DNA from: Cephalotus follicularis
Lineage: Eukaryota > Streptophyta > Magnoliopsida > Oxalidales > Cephalotaceae
Length of the DNA: 64,000 bases
Direction of reading: 5' to 3'
Assembly (NCBI GenBank): GCA_001972305.1
Contig: BDDD01003329.1
Coordinates: 48,591-112,590 of the forward strand
The notes beneath the pieces are model-generated. The model saw only the letters and a program-made list of their open reading frames with translations. It was not told the DNA's origin and searched no databases. The number at the start of each line of letters is the position of its first letter. The first letter of the stretch is position 1. Shown here one piece after another: positions 1-9,757 of this stretch. The translations under genes and the position numbers were made by a program.

Positions 1-695
1 AAGGGTGGCAGTCGACTGCCTCTGCCTAGAAAATGCAGAAATGGCAAGTCATGCAATACTAATTCAATTTCCAATCGATTTCAACACATGTAATCATGCA
101 GAAAATAACCATACATAATATGCATACTCATATCTTCAATAACATATCATTACCCCTACCTCAATTCGCTATCCCAAGATCAATTGAGTTTGATCTTTCT
201 CTTTGAGTTCCAAGTAACTTTTCACCAATCATTCTTTCAATTCCAGTAGAATCAATCTATGCATGTTTGTTTATGAACATGTGCATCAGTACCAGTAAGT
301 TTCAATAACACTAACAGTGGTTTAATCATTAATCCATTTAAGTCTTAACCTTCCTTTTCCAATTTCCTTTTGAATTCTATATCAACTATTATTCAATCTC
401 GAATTCATTGATCTTAACTTGGTTGACAGAGGATTTAATACACTTAAAGAAACCAGTAAGTATATATCTTAACACTAAGAATAATTAAAATCCATTCTAG
501 AGACTATATCACCAATTTCACTTGATCCCATTACTACTTTCCATTTCAATTCCAAAGGTTGTTAATCCTAATCCATTAACAGAAGATATTTAACATTCCT
601 AGTCATATTTTATCAACATAACAACAAAAAATTCGGATCAAGGACTTACCAAGTGTCTAAAGCTTCAAAGGTTCCTTCTTTGAATGGCCGGAGGT
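1..695 (-). mobile_element. Gypsy LTR fragment, family G, antisense
   Basis: This stretch is the reverse complement of about 20545-21185 inside the family-G solo LTR, with many shared runs (for example the GGCAGTCGACTGCC palindrome at 7-20 and the text around 560-660). It carries no coding sequence. Similarity fades after about 695, where Sirevirus-like sequence begins, and resumes at about 2166. I therefore read 1-695 and 2166-2529 as one antisense LTR split by an insertion. Its 3' end lies left of the window. Confidence 0.8.
7..20. repeat. TCGA-centred palindrome, edge of G array
   Basis: GGCAGTCGACTGCC is a perfect 14-bp palindrome. It is the antisense counterpart of the first unit of the downstream array in the family-G LTR at 21172-21288; the rest of this array lies left of the window. 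Confidence 0.8.
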
Positions 696-729
696 TGAGG
701 GTTTTCACCCTAACCAAATTCTCTCGATT

Positions 730-1536
730 TTGTATCCCAATGATCCAAACGTTCATCCTAACATGGCTCTTATAACCAACCGTTTGTCAGTTGATCATCG
801 GCTCCTCCACCACCTCATCGTGCATCAAATTCTACCCACCGGTGGAGGGTATGCCAAATTGTCTCGGATGCAAGTGTTTATTATGTGGTGCATCCTATCA
901 AAGATTGAGTTTTGTTTCCCTCTCTTGATTCTCAAAACAATGGTGCGAGCGTTCTCTCAGAAGAAATCGGTCCTTCCTTACGGATCCATTCTCACACTTA
1001 TCTTCCTACACTATCACATTCCTCTTGAAGGAGAGATCTCTACGAAGTTGAAAAAGGAAGACACGTACAACAAAAGCACTCTAAATCGTATGGGATGGAA
1101 GAAGGAGCAAGGAGTATGGACATATGTGCCTAGAGCGGATCAAGCTCCAAGACTTGCAAGGGAGGAGCAAGAGGACAACCCTCCTTGGGAACAAACAGCC
1201 CCTGCACAATCTGCCCCTGCTCAGCCTCATGCAGAAGGAACATCATCCTCCACTGATTACGATCGCATGATGGAGTTTATGCCAGCAAAATTCGCTGCCA
1301 TGGAAGCCTCTCTTAATGAAGTCAACTCACGGCTCAATCGATTGGAAGGTGATCATAAAGTAATTCAAAAGGACTTCCAACACATTGATGGCACTATCTT
1401 TTATGATTTAAAGGTCACGAAGAGGCGTTTAAAGATGATGGAAAGGAAGCTTGCTCAATCGAAGACAATTGATCAATGTGAAGAAACTTCGGGAGATGAA
1501 TCCGCATCCGATGATTCCACTCCTGCCGAGTCTTGA
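730..1536 (+). CDS. env-like / plant retroelement ORF, 5' truncated
   Basis: An open frame of 268 codons ends with TGA at 1534-1536. The first ATG in frame is at 763, but the frame opens at about 730 and the real start was probably further upstream and lost. The N-terminal half has a patch around LLHHLIVHQILP and LSRMQVFIMWCIL followed by SVLPYGSILTLIF. This resembles the domain called putative plant transposon protein, found in extra ORFs of Athila- and Sirevirus-type elements. The middle is rich in Pro, Ala and Gln. Residues about 175-240 have heptad-like spacing (MEASLNEVNSRLNRLE) and probably form a coiled coil; the tail is acidic. No signal peptide or clear transmembrane segment is seen. 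A purine tract and LTR start follow, matching the position of an env-like gene. Function is unknown; it is the longest undamaged frame in this fragment. Confidence 0.6.
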   Translation: MYPNDPNVHPNMALITNRLSVDHRLLHHLIVHQILPTGGGYAKLSRMQVFIMWCILSKIEFCFPLLILKTMVRAFSQKKSVLPYGSILTLIFLHYHIPLEGEISTKLKKEDTYNKSTLNRMGWKKEQGVWTYVPRADQAPRLAREEQEDNPPWEQTAPAQSAPAQPHAEGTSSSTDYDRMMEFMPAKFAAMEASLNEVNSRLNRLEGDHKVIQKDFQHIDGTIFYDLKVTKRRLKMMERKLAQSKTIDQCEETSGDESASDDSTPAES

Positions 1537-1845
1537 TGTTTTGATGTTGTTTGTTTTTAATTTGATTGCTGTTTTGATGTTGATATGAACCCTTGTGTTC
1601 ATTGTTTTTCCCTTGGATGTAATGAACAAGTTTTAAATTAATGATATTAATGAAATGTTTATGTTAATTGTGTTTATGATTGTGTTTTATGAATTGTGTT
1701 TACAATTATATGAATGATTTTCTGATATAATCGCATTGAATGATTATGTCTTCTCAATCGTTTTTAAATTTTTTTTCATTGCCGATATTATAAGCTTTTA
1801 TGCATTTGTTTGCCTTATTCATTTTTTTTAACCCCTGCTGTCATT

Positions 1846-1910
1846 TAGGGGGAGCTAATATTTTACTGCCTTTGTAGGATCTTTTTGATGATATACAAAA
1901 AAGGGGGAGA
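1846..1910 (+). promoter_or_regulatory. Polypurine tracts of the Sirevirus fragment
   Basis: Two G-rich tracts lie 3' of the env-like frame: one around TAGGGGGAGCT at 1846-1856 and one, AAAAAAGGGGGAGA, at 1897-1910. Multiple tracts are typical of Sireviruses. They would prime plus-strand DNA synthesis. Confidence 0.65.
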
Positions 1911-1920
1911 ATGGTATAAA

Positions 1921-2165
1921 TGTTAAGGCTCAAAAGAATTTTTTGTTAGAATTCATGTTTGCGGAGAATAATGCAAATTTATGCATTATAAGGACAATTG
2001 CATTGCAAATGGGGAGATATGCTACTTATGCAGGCTCAACTCTTTGTTTCTGCATTGTTATGTTTATTGTAACTTACTTACAAATGCTTCTTTTGACATT
2101 CACTTATAATCCCTTCAATTGACATCACTTATTATTCATGCCTTTTGAGCAAATTTTTGTCATCA
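1921..2165 (+). mobile_element. Start of Sirevirus 3' LTR (truncated)
   Basis: Sequence begins TGTTAAGGCTC just after the purine tract and contains short inverted words such as ATGCAAATTTATGCAT, as Sirevirus LTRs often do. No LTR end is visible before the family-G sequence resumes at about 2166, so this is a truncated LTR. Confidence 0.5.
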
Positions 2166-2529
2166 TCATGCAAACATTCACTTTTGCATGTTCTGGCAGA
2201 TGGTGAGACACATATGCCATTTCCCACCTGTCATTCTTGTCCCTGCACATGCCAGGAATCTGTCCTGAGCAAAACCAGTCGACTGGCTATAGAGGGCAGT
2301 CGACTGCCTTCATCACGTGGCAAACAGTCGACTGTTGCCCTGTGGCAGTCGGTTATTTGGGCTGATTTAGGGTTTTCTAAGCTTTGGTACTTTACCAAAT
2401 GTACATCCATTCATCCCAAACATTGACCAATCATAGAAATTAGTATAATTGGACAAATAACTCAATTAAAATGTATATTTTATTTTAAAATTGGATCAAT
2501 ATACATTAATTGAAGTTGCGGTTATTACA
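2166..2529 (-). mobile_element. 5' end of antisense family-G LTR
   Basis: Reverse complement of about 19914-20290 of the family-G solo LTR. The LTR begins on the minus strand at 2529 with TGTAATAACCGCAAC. It is inserted into the protease-RT linker of element A, which resumes at 2530. A matching target duplication cannot be tested because the other end is outside the window. Confidence 0.8.
2275..2350. repeat. CAGTCGACTG palindrome array (G upstream array)
   Basis: Four units lie within about 75 bp: CCAGTCGACTGG, GGCAGTCGACTGCC (2295-2308), ACAGTCGACTGT and a decayed CAGTCGGT. It corresponds to 20088-20172 in the solo LTR. Confidence 0.8.
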
Positions 2530-5500
2530 ACGACATTTCAGTTCAAGGGAGACAAGGGGTTTTCAACACCAATTATATCCTTCATTCGTGCGTCGAAGTA
2601 TCTAGAGACGAGCTGCGAAGGATATTTGGCCTACGTGATTGATCAGAGAAAGGAGAAAGGTATGAGTATTGAAGAAATTCCTATTATAAGTGAATTTCTG
2701 GATGTTTTTCCTGCAGACTTAGGGTGTTTACCACCGAAGAGGAGTATGGAGTTCATTATTGATCTTGTACCTGCAACGGCTCCTATATCTAAAGCACCTT
2801 ATCGGATGGCTCCTGCAGAGTTGGGGGAGTTAAAAATGTAGTTGCAAGATCTGATAGATAAAGGTTTTGTTCGACCTAGTGTCTCTCCGTGGGGTACACC
2901 TGAGTTATTCGTGAAGAAGAAGGATGGGTCGATGAGGCTTTGTATCGACTAACAGATGTTGAAAACAGCCACCGTCAAGAACAAGTATCACCTTCCGCAC
3001 ATTGAGGATTTGTTCGACCAACTGTAAGGGTCAAGAGTATTTTCCAAACTTGATTTGAGATCGGGTTACCACCAGCTTAGAGTGAGGGAAGGATATGTAG
3101 AGAAGACTGCCTTCTGGACGCGGTATGGTCACTACGAGTTCTTGGTAAAGCCATTTGGTGTCACCAACGGACCGGCAACATTCATGTCACTAAAGAATGA
3201 TGTGTTCCGGCCATACATGGACAAGTTTGTGGTGGTGTTCATTGATGACATACTGGTGTACTTGAAGAGCGAGGAGGAGCACGCCTATCATCTGGGATTA
3301 GTTTTACAGGTTCTCAGAGAGCAGCAACTATATGCCAAGTTTGGCAAATGTGAGTTTTGGCTCGACCATGTGATCTTTCTTGGTCACATTGTGTCTGGAA
3401 AGGGTTTGGCGGTGGACCCATCAAAGACTAAGGTGGTGAGAGACTGGCCACAACCGAGGAACCTAACTGAGGTGAGTAGCTTTCTCAGATTGACAGGTTA
3501 CTATCGGAGGTTCATACAAAACTTCTTGAGGATTATGGTACCATTGACGAGCCCAAAAGAAGACTTTGTTCATTTGGGACGAGGATTGTGAGAACAGCTT
3601 TCGGGAGCTGAAGGACCGATTGGTTTCCGCCTCTATCCTAGCATTGCCTGAGGGTAATGAGGATTTTACGATTTACAGTGATGATTTGGGTAAAGGTTTG
3701 GGTTGCATACTGATGCAATGAGGCAGAGTGATTGCATATGCTTCAAGGAAGTTGAAGCCAAACGAAGAGAATTACCCGACGCATGATCTCAAACTAGCAG
3801 CGATTATATTTGCTCTTCAGAAGTGGAGGCATTATATGTATAGGGCACAGTTTGAGATCTTCATTGATCACAAGAGCCTGAGATACCTATTCTGTCATGA
3901 TGCACTGAACATGAGGCAATGGAGATGGGTGGAGTTCTTTAATGATTATGATTGTAGTATCCAGTACCATCCTGGGAAAGCGAACGTGGTTGCTGATTCC
4001 TTGAGCAGCAAGGCCATGATTGCCAGTACGATGGTGTCATAGTGGAAACTACTGGAGGATCTCCAGAGATGGACTCCATTCACACAATCACCTGAAGTTT
4101 TTATCGCTAGACTTCATGCACAGCCAGCATTGCTTGATAAGATAAAGGATGCTCAGTTCTATGATCCTGAACTGCAGGAGATTCGGGAGAATTTGGGACC
4201 GGAGTTAGATTTTCAGATGCACTCCAAAGGTATACTGAGATTTTGAGGGCGGGTTTGCCTTCCTGATGGTGACGGGTTGAAGAGCGAGTTACTCTATGCG
4301 TCCCATAAATCTCAGTATAGTATCCATCTTGGTAGCACCAAGATGTACCATGACATGAAACAGAATTATTGGTGGTCAGGTATGAAGTGTGAGATTGTCG
4401 AGTATGTTGCGAAGTGTCTGACTTGCCAGCAGGTCAAGGCTGAACACCAGAGGCTAGCGGGATTGTTGCAACCTTTACCAGTTGCGGAGTGGAAGTGGGA
4501 ACATGTAACGATGGATTTCATTTTGGGTTTTCCTCTAACTCGAAATTGCCACAATGCAGTGTGGGTTATTGTGGATAGGCTCACAAAGTCTGCTCATTTT
4601 CTGCCTACTCATGTCACGGATTTTGTGAGCAAGTTGGTTTGTTTATACATCAAGGAAATTGTGAGGTTGCATGGTGTTCTTGTGAGCATAGTATTTGACA
4701 GAGATTCTATCTTCACTTCCAACTTTTGGAAGAGGTTTCTGACAGCTTTTGGGACAAAACTGAACCTGAGTACTGCCTTTCACCCACAGACTGATGGACA
4801 GTCAGAGCGTACCATCCAGACCTTGGAGGATATGCTCCGAGCTTGTATTATTGACTTCACTAGTACTTGGGAGGATCACATTCCTCTGATAGAGTTTTCA
4901 TATAACAACAACTATCACTCCAGTATCGGTATGACACCATACGAGGCTCTTTATTGGAGGAAGTGTAGATCACCCATTTGTTGGGTCGAGGTCAGTGAGC
5001 AACCATTGTTAGGATCTGATCTAGTTGTGGAGACTTCGGATAAAGTCAAGGTCATCAAAGAGAAGCTACTTATTGCTCAAAGCCAGCAGAAGAGCTATGT
5101 GGACTGTGTCAAGATGAGGCCTTTAACCTTCAGTGTTGGTGATCATTTGTTTCTGAAGGTTTCACCATGGAAGGGCGTGCAAAGATTTGGGAAGAAGGGC
5201 AAGTTAGCCCCGTGCTATATTGGTCCTTTTGAGATTCTGGAGAGAGTCAGGGAGGTAGCTTATCAGCTTGTATTACCTCATGCACTATCAAATGTGCACG
5301 ATGTCTTCCACGTGTCTATGCTGAGAGGATATATCCGAGACCCGTCACATGTCTTGGATTATGATTTAGTTACTGTGCGGGATGACTTATCTTGCGAGGA
5401 GTAGCCAGTGCGGATTCTGGACGGGAAGACTCAGGTATTGAGGAACCGAATCATACCCATGGTAAAGGTTCAATGGCAATTCCACTGACAGGATGTAGCA

Positions 5501-5551
5501 ACATGGGAACGTGAGGAGGATATGCGTGAGCATTACCCACATCTGTTTTAG
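2530..5551 (+). pseudogene. Gypsy element A pol (protease tail to chromodomain)
   Basis: Decayed polyprotein of a Tekay/Del-like chromovirus. Order: protease-RT linker (2530-2740), RT (2740-3550; FIDD catalytic motif at about 3238-3249), RNase H (3590-4020), integrase (4060-5380; zinc-binding HHCC and the D-D-E residues in MDF, FDRD and SER are all still present) and a C-terminal chromodomain-like segment ending HLF (5405-5551). Stops lie at 2839, 2950, 3025, 3719, 4040, 4244, 5402 and 5486, with a frameshifting deletion near 3553. The RNase H acidic residue of HDLEL has become Lys (about 3791). Gag and most of protease are missing at the left, where the family-G LTR is inserted. The frame closes with TAG at 5549-5551. 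Confidence 0.9.
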
Positions 5552-5560
5552 TATTATTTT

Positions 5561-5578
5561 AATTTCAAGGGTGAAATT
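5561..5578 (+). promoter_or_regulatory. Pre-PPT hairpin of element A
   Basis: AATTTC (5561-5566) and GAAATT (5573-5578) form a 6-bp inverted repeat between the pol stop and the polypurine tract. Equivalents exist in elements B, H and E. Confidence 0.55.
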
Positions 5579-5582
5579 CCTT

Positions 5583-5595
5583 GAAGGAGGGTTGA
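5583..5595 (+). promoter_or_regulatory. Polypurine tract of element A
   Basis: GAAGGAGGG lies immediately before the LTR start TGTAACGCCC at 5596, the expected priming site for plus-strand synthesis. Confidence 0.75.
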
Positions 5596-5630
5596 TGTAA
5601 CGCCCGGGATTTTTGTCTATGTGATGTTGT
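5596..5630 (+). mobile_element. Element A 3' LTR, first 35 bp
   Basis: Begins TGTAACGCCCGGGATTTTT, matching the LTR start of element E (minus strand, 53297). The LTR is cut at 5630 by element B and resumes at 27575. Bases 5626-5630 (GTTGT) are the left copy of B's target-site duplication. Confidence 0.9.
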
Positions 5631-6118
5631 TGTAACACCCTGTCTGTTCGTAAATGTGTTTTATGGGCTTTTTATGTTTGTGTTCGGGCTTTTTAATTGT
5701 GTTTAATTTTAAAGTCCGGTTGCCCTGTGTTTTGGGCTTATATGATTTGGGCTGACTGATACCAGTCCAATTTTGGGTACGTAATGCTATGTTGGATTTG
5801 GATTTAATTTATCAAAATTTTTATTTCATTAAAACGATTTACCTTTTATTTTAAAATCCTTTTTAATTCATTATTTTATTTATTTCTTTATTTTCCTTTT
5901 ATTTTCTTTCCTTTTTCCTTCTATTTTCTTCCTATTTTCTTCTTTTCTTTCCTTTTCTTCTTATTTCCTTCTTCCTTCTCCCTTCACCCGAAGTCTCTCT
6001 CTCCCTCATTATTTCTACACGGCAACAATCTATTTTTCCATTCTAATTCCCCACAAATCCTCCTTTCTTCCCTTCTTGGCAGATTGTGTCTCTTTTCTTC
6101 TTTTTGTGTGAGACATTG

Positions 6119-6129
6119 CCATTATAATA
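6119..6129 (+). promoter_or_regulatory. Putative TATA box, element B LTR
   Basis: ATTATAATATG follows a 130-bp TC-rich tract, a usual plant promoter context. The same block occurs in the 3' LTR near 25290. Assignment is by position and composition only. Confidence 0.4.
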
Positions 6130-6789
6130 TGAATGTCTCTCTTCTCTACAAAGTGTCACTGCCGATTCTGCCTTGGGAGTGTGTGTCCAGCTGCTGTGTA
6201 ATTCGTTCTTCAAAATTCGAAGAGGTAATCTCAGTCCTTTTGTGTTTCTTTGGATTGAATTCTTTGGTTTGTTAAGCATGTATGTACTCCTTGTTTTGTT
6301 TTTCTTGTCCTCCTTCTGTACAATTGTTTGATCAGTGAATTCGTGGTATTCTTGCTGTGTTTTCTATGTCTTTAACATCATTGCAGGTTAGTAAATTAGT
6401 CTCTTCTAATGATAGTTTTGTTTAAATGTCATAATTTGAGTTTTTATGCTCTTGGTGTCATTGGGTCTTGATTCCTGCCTAAATATGTTGTCATTGTGTT
6501 AATAGAATTGTCAACATGTTATATGCACATAGATATGTCATAAACTGGGTTTATAACATCTGTAATTGATTAGGGACAGAATCTGGACACACATGTATGC
6601 ATGCCTTCTTGTATCCTCTTGGAGGCTAAGCCACTGTCCAATTGTTTATATGTCATTTATGTGTTTTTATGTCACCTAAAAGTCATATATGATCATATGT
6701 TTATGTCCATATGTCTCCGGTTTAATGTAGAAATCATTTGAACCATTTTCAGTATTGAATTGTCGAATTTCCAACTGTTCTGTCGCCCA

Positions 6790-7003
6790 GAACAGTCGGC
6801 TGTCTCTGTGGACAGTCGGCTGGAATGGATGACTAGCCGACTGCCATATCAATGCAGTCGACCGCCTTAGGTTGAGTAGTCGACTGGAGGTATGAACCAG
6901 TCGACTGCCTGCACTTTAGATTGAGTAGTCGACTGGACCTTATGAATAGTAGACTGTCTTGCTTCCCCAGTAGACTGGTGCCCTGTATTAGTCGACTATT
7001 TTG
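6790..7003. repeat. CAGTCGACTG palindrome array (B 5' LTR)
   Basis: About ten units at 18-30 bp spacing, alternating in flanks, several decayed to CAGTCGGCTG or TAGTAGACTG. It lies roughly 670-880 bp downstream of the putative TATA box. Confidence 0.85.
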
Positions 7004-7505
7004 CCCAGAAATGTACTGTTTTCAACTGTTTTGATTCGTTTGTTCTCCGAATAGATCCGAGTCTTTACCAAACACTGTTATGAGCCTGTTTAACGTTTCT
7101 GGTGTGTTTTAGACTCTGATACATATGATTTTGAATGTCTTTTTAGATTGATTGTGATTCAAGTGAAGTTTGGTTTAAGTCATCTATTCGTAAGTACTTT
7201 GTGAGCGCATAAGGTACAGATTTTCTGTTCCTTGGCTATCTGATATTCGAACTGAAAACAGTTTTGATAAGCTTCTTCGTTTATGAAATCGATAATGTTT
7301 TATTGTTTTGATACGTTTCGAATTTAAAGTTGGTTTGACATTTTTAAATGATTCCGACTTTATACATATGATATGAAATGATACGATATGTTATGAAATG
7401 TATGTTATGATTCCGTTGTGAGCGGTTTTCAAATATGTTATGTGATTTTTAAATTCATTTTGATAAATCAATTATTTTTGAAATAAATACTGAGTATTGT
7501 ACCCA

Positions 7506-7584
7506 CCTATGGGGCGTACCATAGGCACGTCATAGGCCTGGCACGGGGACGTGACACTTCCGTAGCAGTGTGATTAGACTACGG
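7506..7584 (+). promoter_or_regulatory. Three-hairpin leader cassette (B 5' LTR)
   Basis: Hairpin 1: CCTATGG (7506-7512) with CCATAGG (7519-7525). Hairpin 2: CACG (7542-7545), loop GGGA, CGTG (7550-7553). Hairpin 3: CCGTAG (7560-7565) with CTACGG (7579-7584). The cassette recurs at 26668, 58217 and 16727. Confidence 0.65.
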
Positions 7585-8412
7585 CGTCTCTAAGTGTATG
7601 AATAAATCCCATGAGGTGGATTTATGGATCCACTATGTATGATAGAGGCGTATGAATCGATTCTAGTTTATGTGATTTGAGGTGAATGATCAATTATGTG
7701 ATCCGAGGTGTGATCAGATATGTGTATGTGAGAATTGACTTGTGTAGTGCCGTACACTTCAATTCTAGTGGGCATGTGGAATTAGCGCCTCCCTTGCAAA
7801 ATTTATAAAATGTGATATGTATGTTGCTCAGTATGATTTGTGATTTAAGATTTGTGAATCGAAATTAATGTTTTGAAATGTTTCGTAATTGTTTCGAAAG
7901 ATATGCAATTGTTATTTGATTATGATTAAACTGTTTTAACTGTTTAAGATTTCTGTTACGAAATCTACTGAAATATTACTGTTTCTAAATTAGCGTTTAC
8001 TATTTTTATTTCCCTTATCCGTACTGAGGTTTGCTCTGCCGCGTTTTGTTTTCCATGCAGCAGGTTTACAGGAGCAGAGGGGGAAAGTGTGATTGAGTGA
8101 TGACCATCCTATGTCTTTGGATCCTTATGAGAGTGATCCTTATATTATGTTTAGTGGTCAGAAACATTGATAATTATGTTTTATGTTTTAAATTGGAACT
8201 GGATTATATTTTGAGTTCCCGTAACTGTTTAATACGATAAATTGTTAAGTTTTTAAGTTTTTCGTTAAGATATGACTGCCACGTTTTTGACTGTTATTGG
8301 CTAATAAAGTAATGTTATGATTCGTGAAGTAATGTTTATGTTCAGATAAGTTGATGTTATGCTAAGATATGACCCTGTGACGACTTCCGCCGTCCGGGGG
8401 TGTTACAGATTA

Positions 8413-8424
8413 TGGTATCAGAGA
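8413..8424 (+). promoter_or_regulatory. Primer binding site, element B
   Basis: TGGTATCAGAGA lies five bases after the 5' LTR end and matches 11 of 12 positions of the plant initiator tRNA-Met primer site TGGTATCAGAGC. Confidence 0.85.
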
Positions 8425-8578
8425 ATTAGGTTTTGTTTCCTTAGAAGACCTAACTAGGTTTGACCTGTGAGATTGGGTAGACACCGGGTTAGGCTGTTTC
8501 GCTTATGATTTTCTGATATGTATTCTGTTTTGGTTTTTGTTCCTTGTGATGTTTTATGTTTTGGATGCCTTTTCGTAG

Positions 8579-9290
8579 ATGGCATGTACAAGAAACGCTG
8601 CACGGAGAACTGCACCCGTTGAGGCTCGAGAAGTCAGAAATGAGCCTACCATGGAGGAGCTAGTACGTCAGGTTGTCGCTCAGGAGATACGGTGCGCGTT
8701 GAATGAGCAGAATCAGAATCAGGGCCGTAGGGAGCCGGTTGTTGCTAATGATGCTCCAGCTGATGTTCTATTGGGAAGAGATGCTGGGGACAGGACTGAT
8801 ACGCCCACTTATGTTTGACTTGAGCGGTTCCAGAAGCAGAGACCGCAGTCTTTCAGCTCAGCCGTAATTCCTATTGAGGCTGAGCACTGGATTGCTCATA
8901 TGGATAAGATCTTTGATGTGCTTGGTTGCAGTGATGAACAGAAGATCAAGCTAGCTGTGTATAAGCTTGAGGGTGATGCTCAGAATTGGTGGAAAGCTGT
9001 GGATTTGGCTAAGGGTGGAAATTATGCGGAGAATTTGACATGGTCCGAGTTCTGTGAAGTCTTTTATCAGCAGTACTTTCCCACTGCTGATAAGGAGGCT
9101 TACGCCAGGGAGTTTATCAATACCAGACAGAGGAATGGAGAGTTGGTGACTGAATTTTTGACTCGTTTCACTAGGCTTGCTGGTTTTGCTGGTTCCGCGG
9201 CAGGGACAGCACTGGAGCAGGCAGAAAAGTTCAAGTGGAAGTTACATTATCAGCTCCGGGGTAAATTGATCAACACCAGGTTTGCTGATG
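8579..9290 (+). pseudogene. Element B gag (truncated)
   Basis: Starts ATG at 8579 with a basic, Arg/Ala-rich N terminus like that of F's gag at 59208. The retrotransposon gag core follows (IDKIF-like, AQNWWKAV, TWSEFCEVFYQQYFP). A TGA at 8816-8818 replaces a Trp codon; the same frame then stays open to about 9290. There the match with F's gag ends (F position about 59920) and LTR sequence of element C begins. The zinc knuckle and protease are therefore missing. Normally this protein forms the virus-like particle in the cytoplasm. Confidence 0.9.
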
Positions 9291-9497
9291 TATCTTTTGA
9301 TTATGAAACCAAATGAAATTGTGAAAATGTATAATGTGTATATTTTCGAATGATTGGGGAAGTATTTCCAGTGACGGAGAAATGTATTGTTTTAAGTTAT
9401 GACTTATTACAACCTGTGAACGAAAAGTATATTTTTAAATAAATATATTTGATCAAGTAATTATATGTAATTGCTTGACCTGTACTGCTTGTGCTTG

Positions 9498-9678
9498 TTG
9501 ATTATTAGCCATCGTGCTAATAACCTGTTGATTATTAGCCATCGTGCTAATAACCTGTTGATTATTAGCCATCGTGCTAATAACCTGTCGATTATTGGCC
9601 ATCGTGCTAATAACCTGTTGATTACTTAGCCACTGTGCTAGTAACCTGCTGTTAGTTTAGTCATCGTGCTAAACAACT
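9498..9678 (+). repeat. 30-bp tandem repeat in C 5' LTR
   Basis: Six units of 30-31 bp built on TTGATTATTAGCCATCGTGC; the first three are identical and the last two degenerate. The 3' LTR copy (15572-15718) has five units, one of them shortened. Confidence 0.9.
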
Positions 9679-9722
9679 TACTGAGGACTTGCTCCAAAAC
9701 TGTGTGGGTTAAAGCGAGAGTG

Positions 9723-9757
9723 CGTGACGTTGGGGCCAGGAGGTGGCGACGGTCACG
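9723..9757 (+). promoter_or_regulatory. Conserved leader hairpin (C 5' LTR)
   Basis: Basal stem CGTGAC (9723-9728) with GTCACG (9752-9757). Apical stem GCCA (9735-9738) with TGGC (9744-9747), loop GGAGG. The apical part is shared with A, E and G-type LTRs, while the basal stem differs. Confidence 0.6.

Larger units (their letters stand above)
696..2165 (+). mobile_element. Sirevirus-like Copia 3' fragment
   Basis: The block holds an env-like reading frame, two purine-rich tracts and the start of an LTR, all in the order found at the 3' end of Sireviruses (Copia, SIRE/Maximus type). The strongest marker is the tract TTTTGATGATATACAAAAAA followed by GGGGGAGA at about 1884-1910, close to the conserved Sirevirus polypurine region. 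No gag, RT or integrase is present, so only the tail of the element survives. It interrupts the antisense family-G LTR; exact ends and target duplication were not resolved. The lineage call rests on family knowledge. Confidence 0.65.
5631..8407 (+). mobile_element. Element B 5' LTR
   Basis: Starts TGTAACACCCTG and ends GGGGGTGTTACA at 8407. It holds a pyrimidine-rich block (about 5880-6010), a TATA-like ATTATAATATG at about 6119, a CAGTCGACTG palindrome array (6790-7003) and a three-hairpin cassette (7506-7584). No gene is expected inside. Short frames here recur in the 3' LTR only because LTRs are duplicated. Confidence 0.9.

Noticed and set aside
6084..6275. 63-codon frame repeated at 25251-25442
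   Set aside because: It is within the paired LTRs of B and is conserved only by LTR duplication; composition is that of a TC-rich leader.
6790..7003. CRISPR-like regularly spaced short repeats
   Set aside because: Units are about 10-14 bp palindromes with irregular 10-20 bp spacing inside plant LTRs; there are no cas genes and no long repeats.
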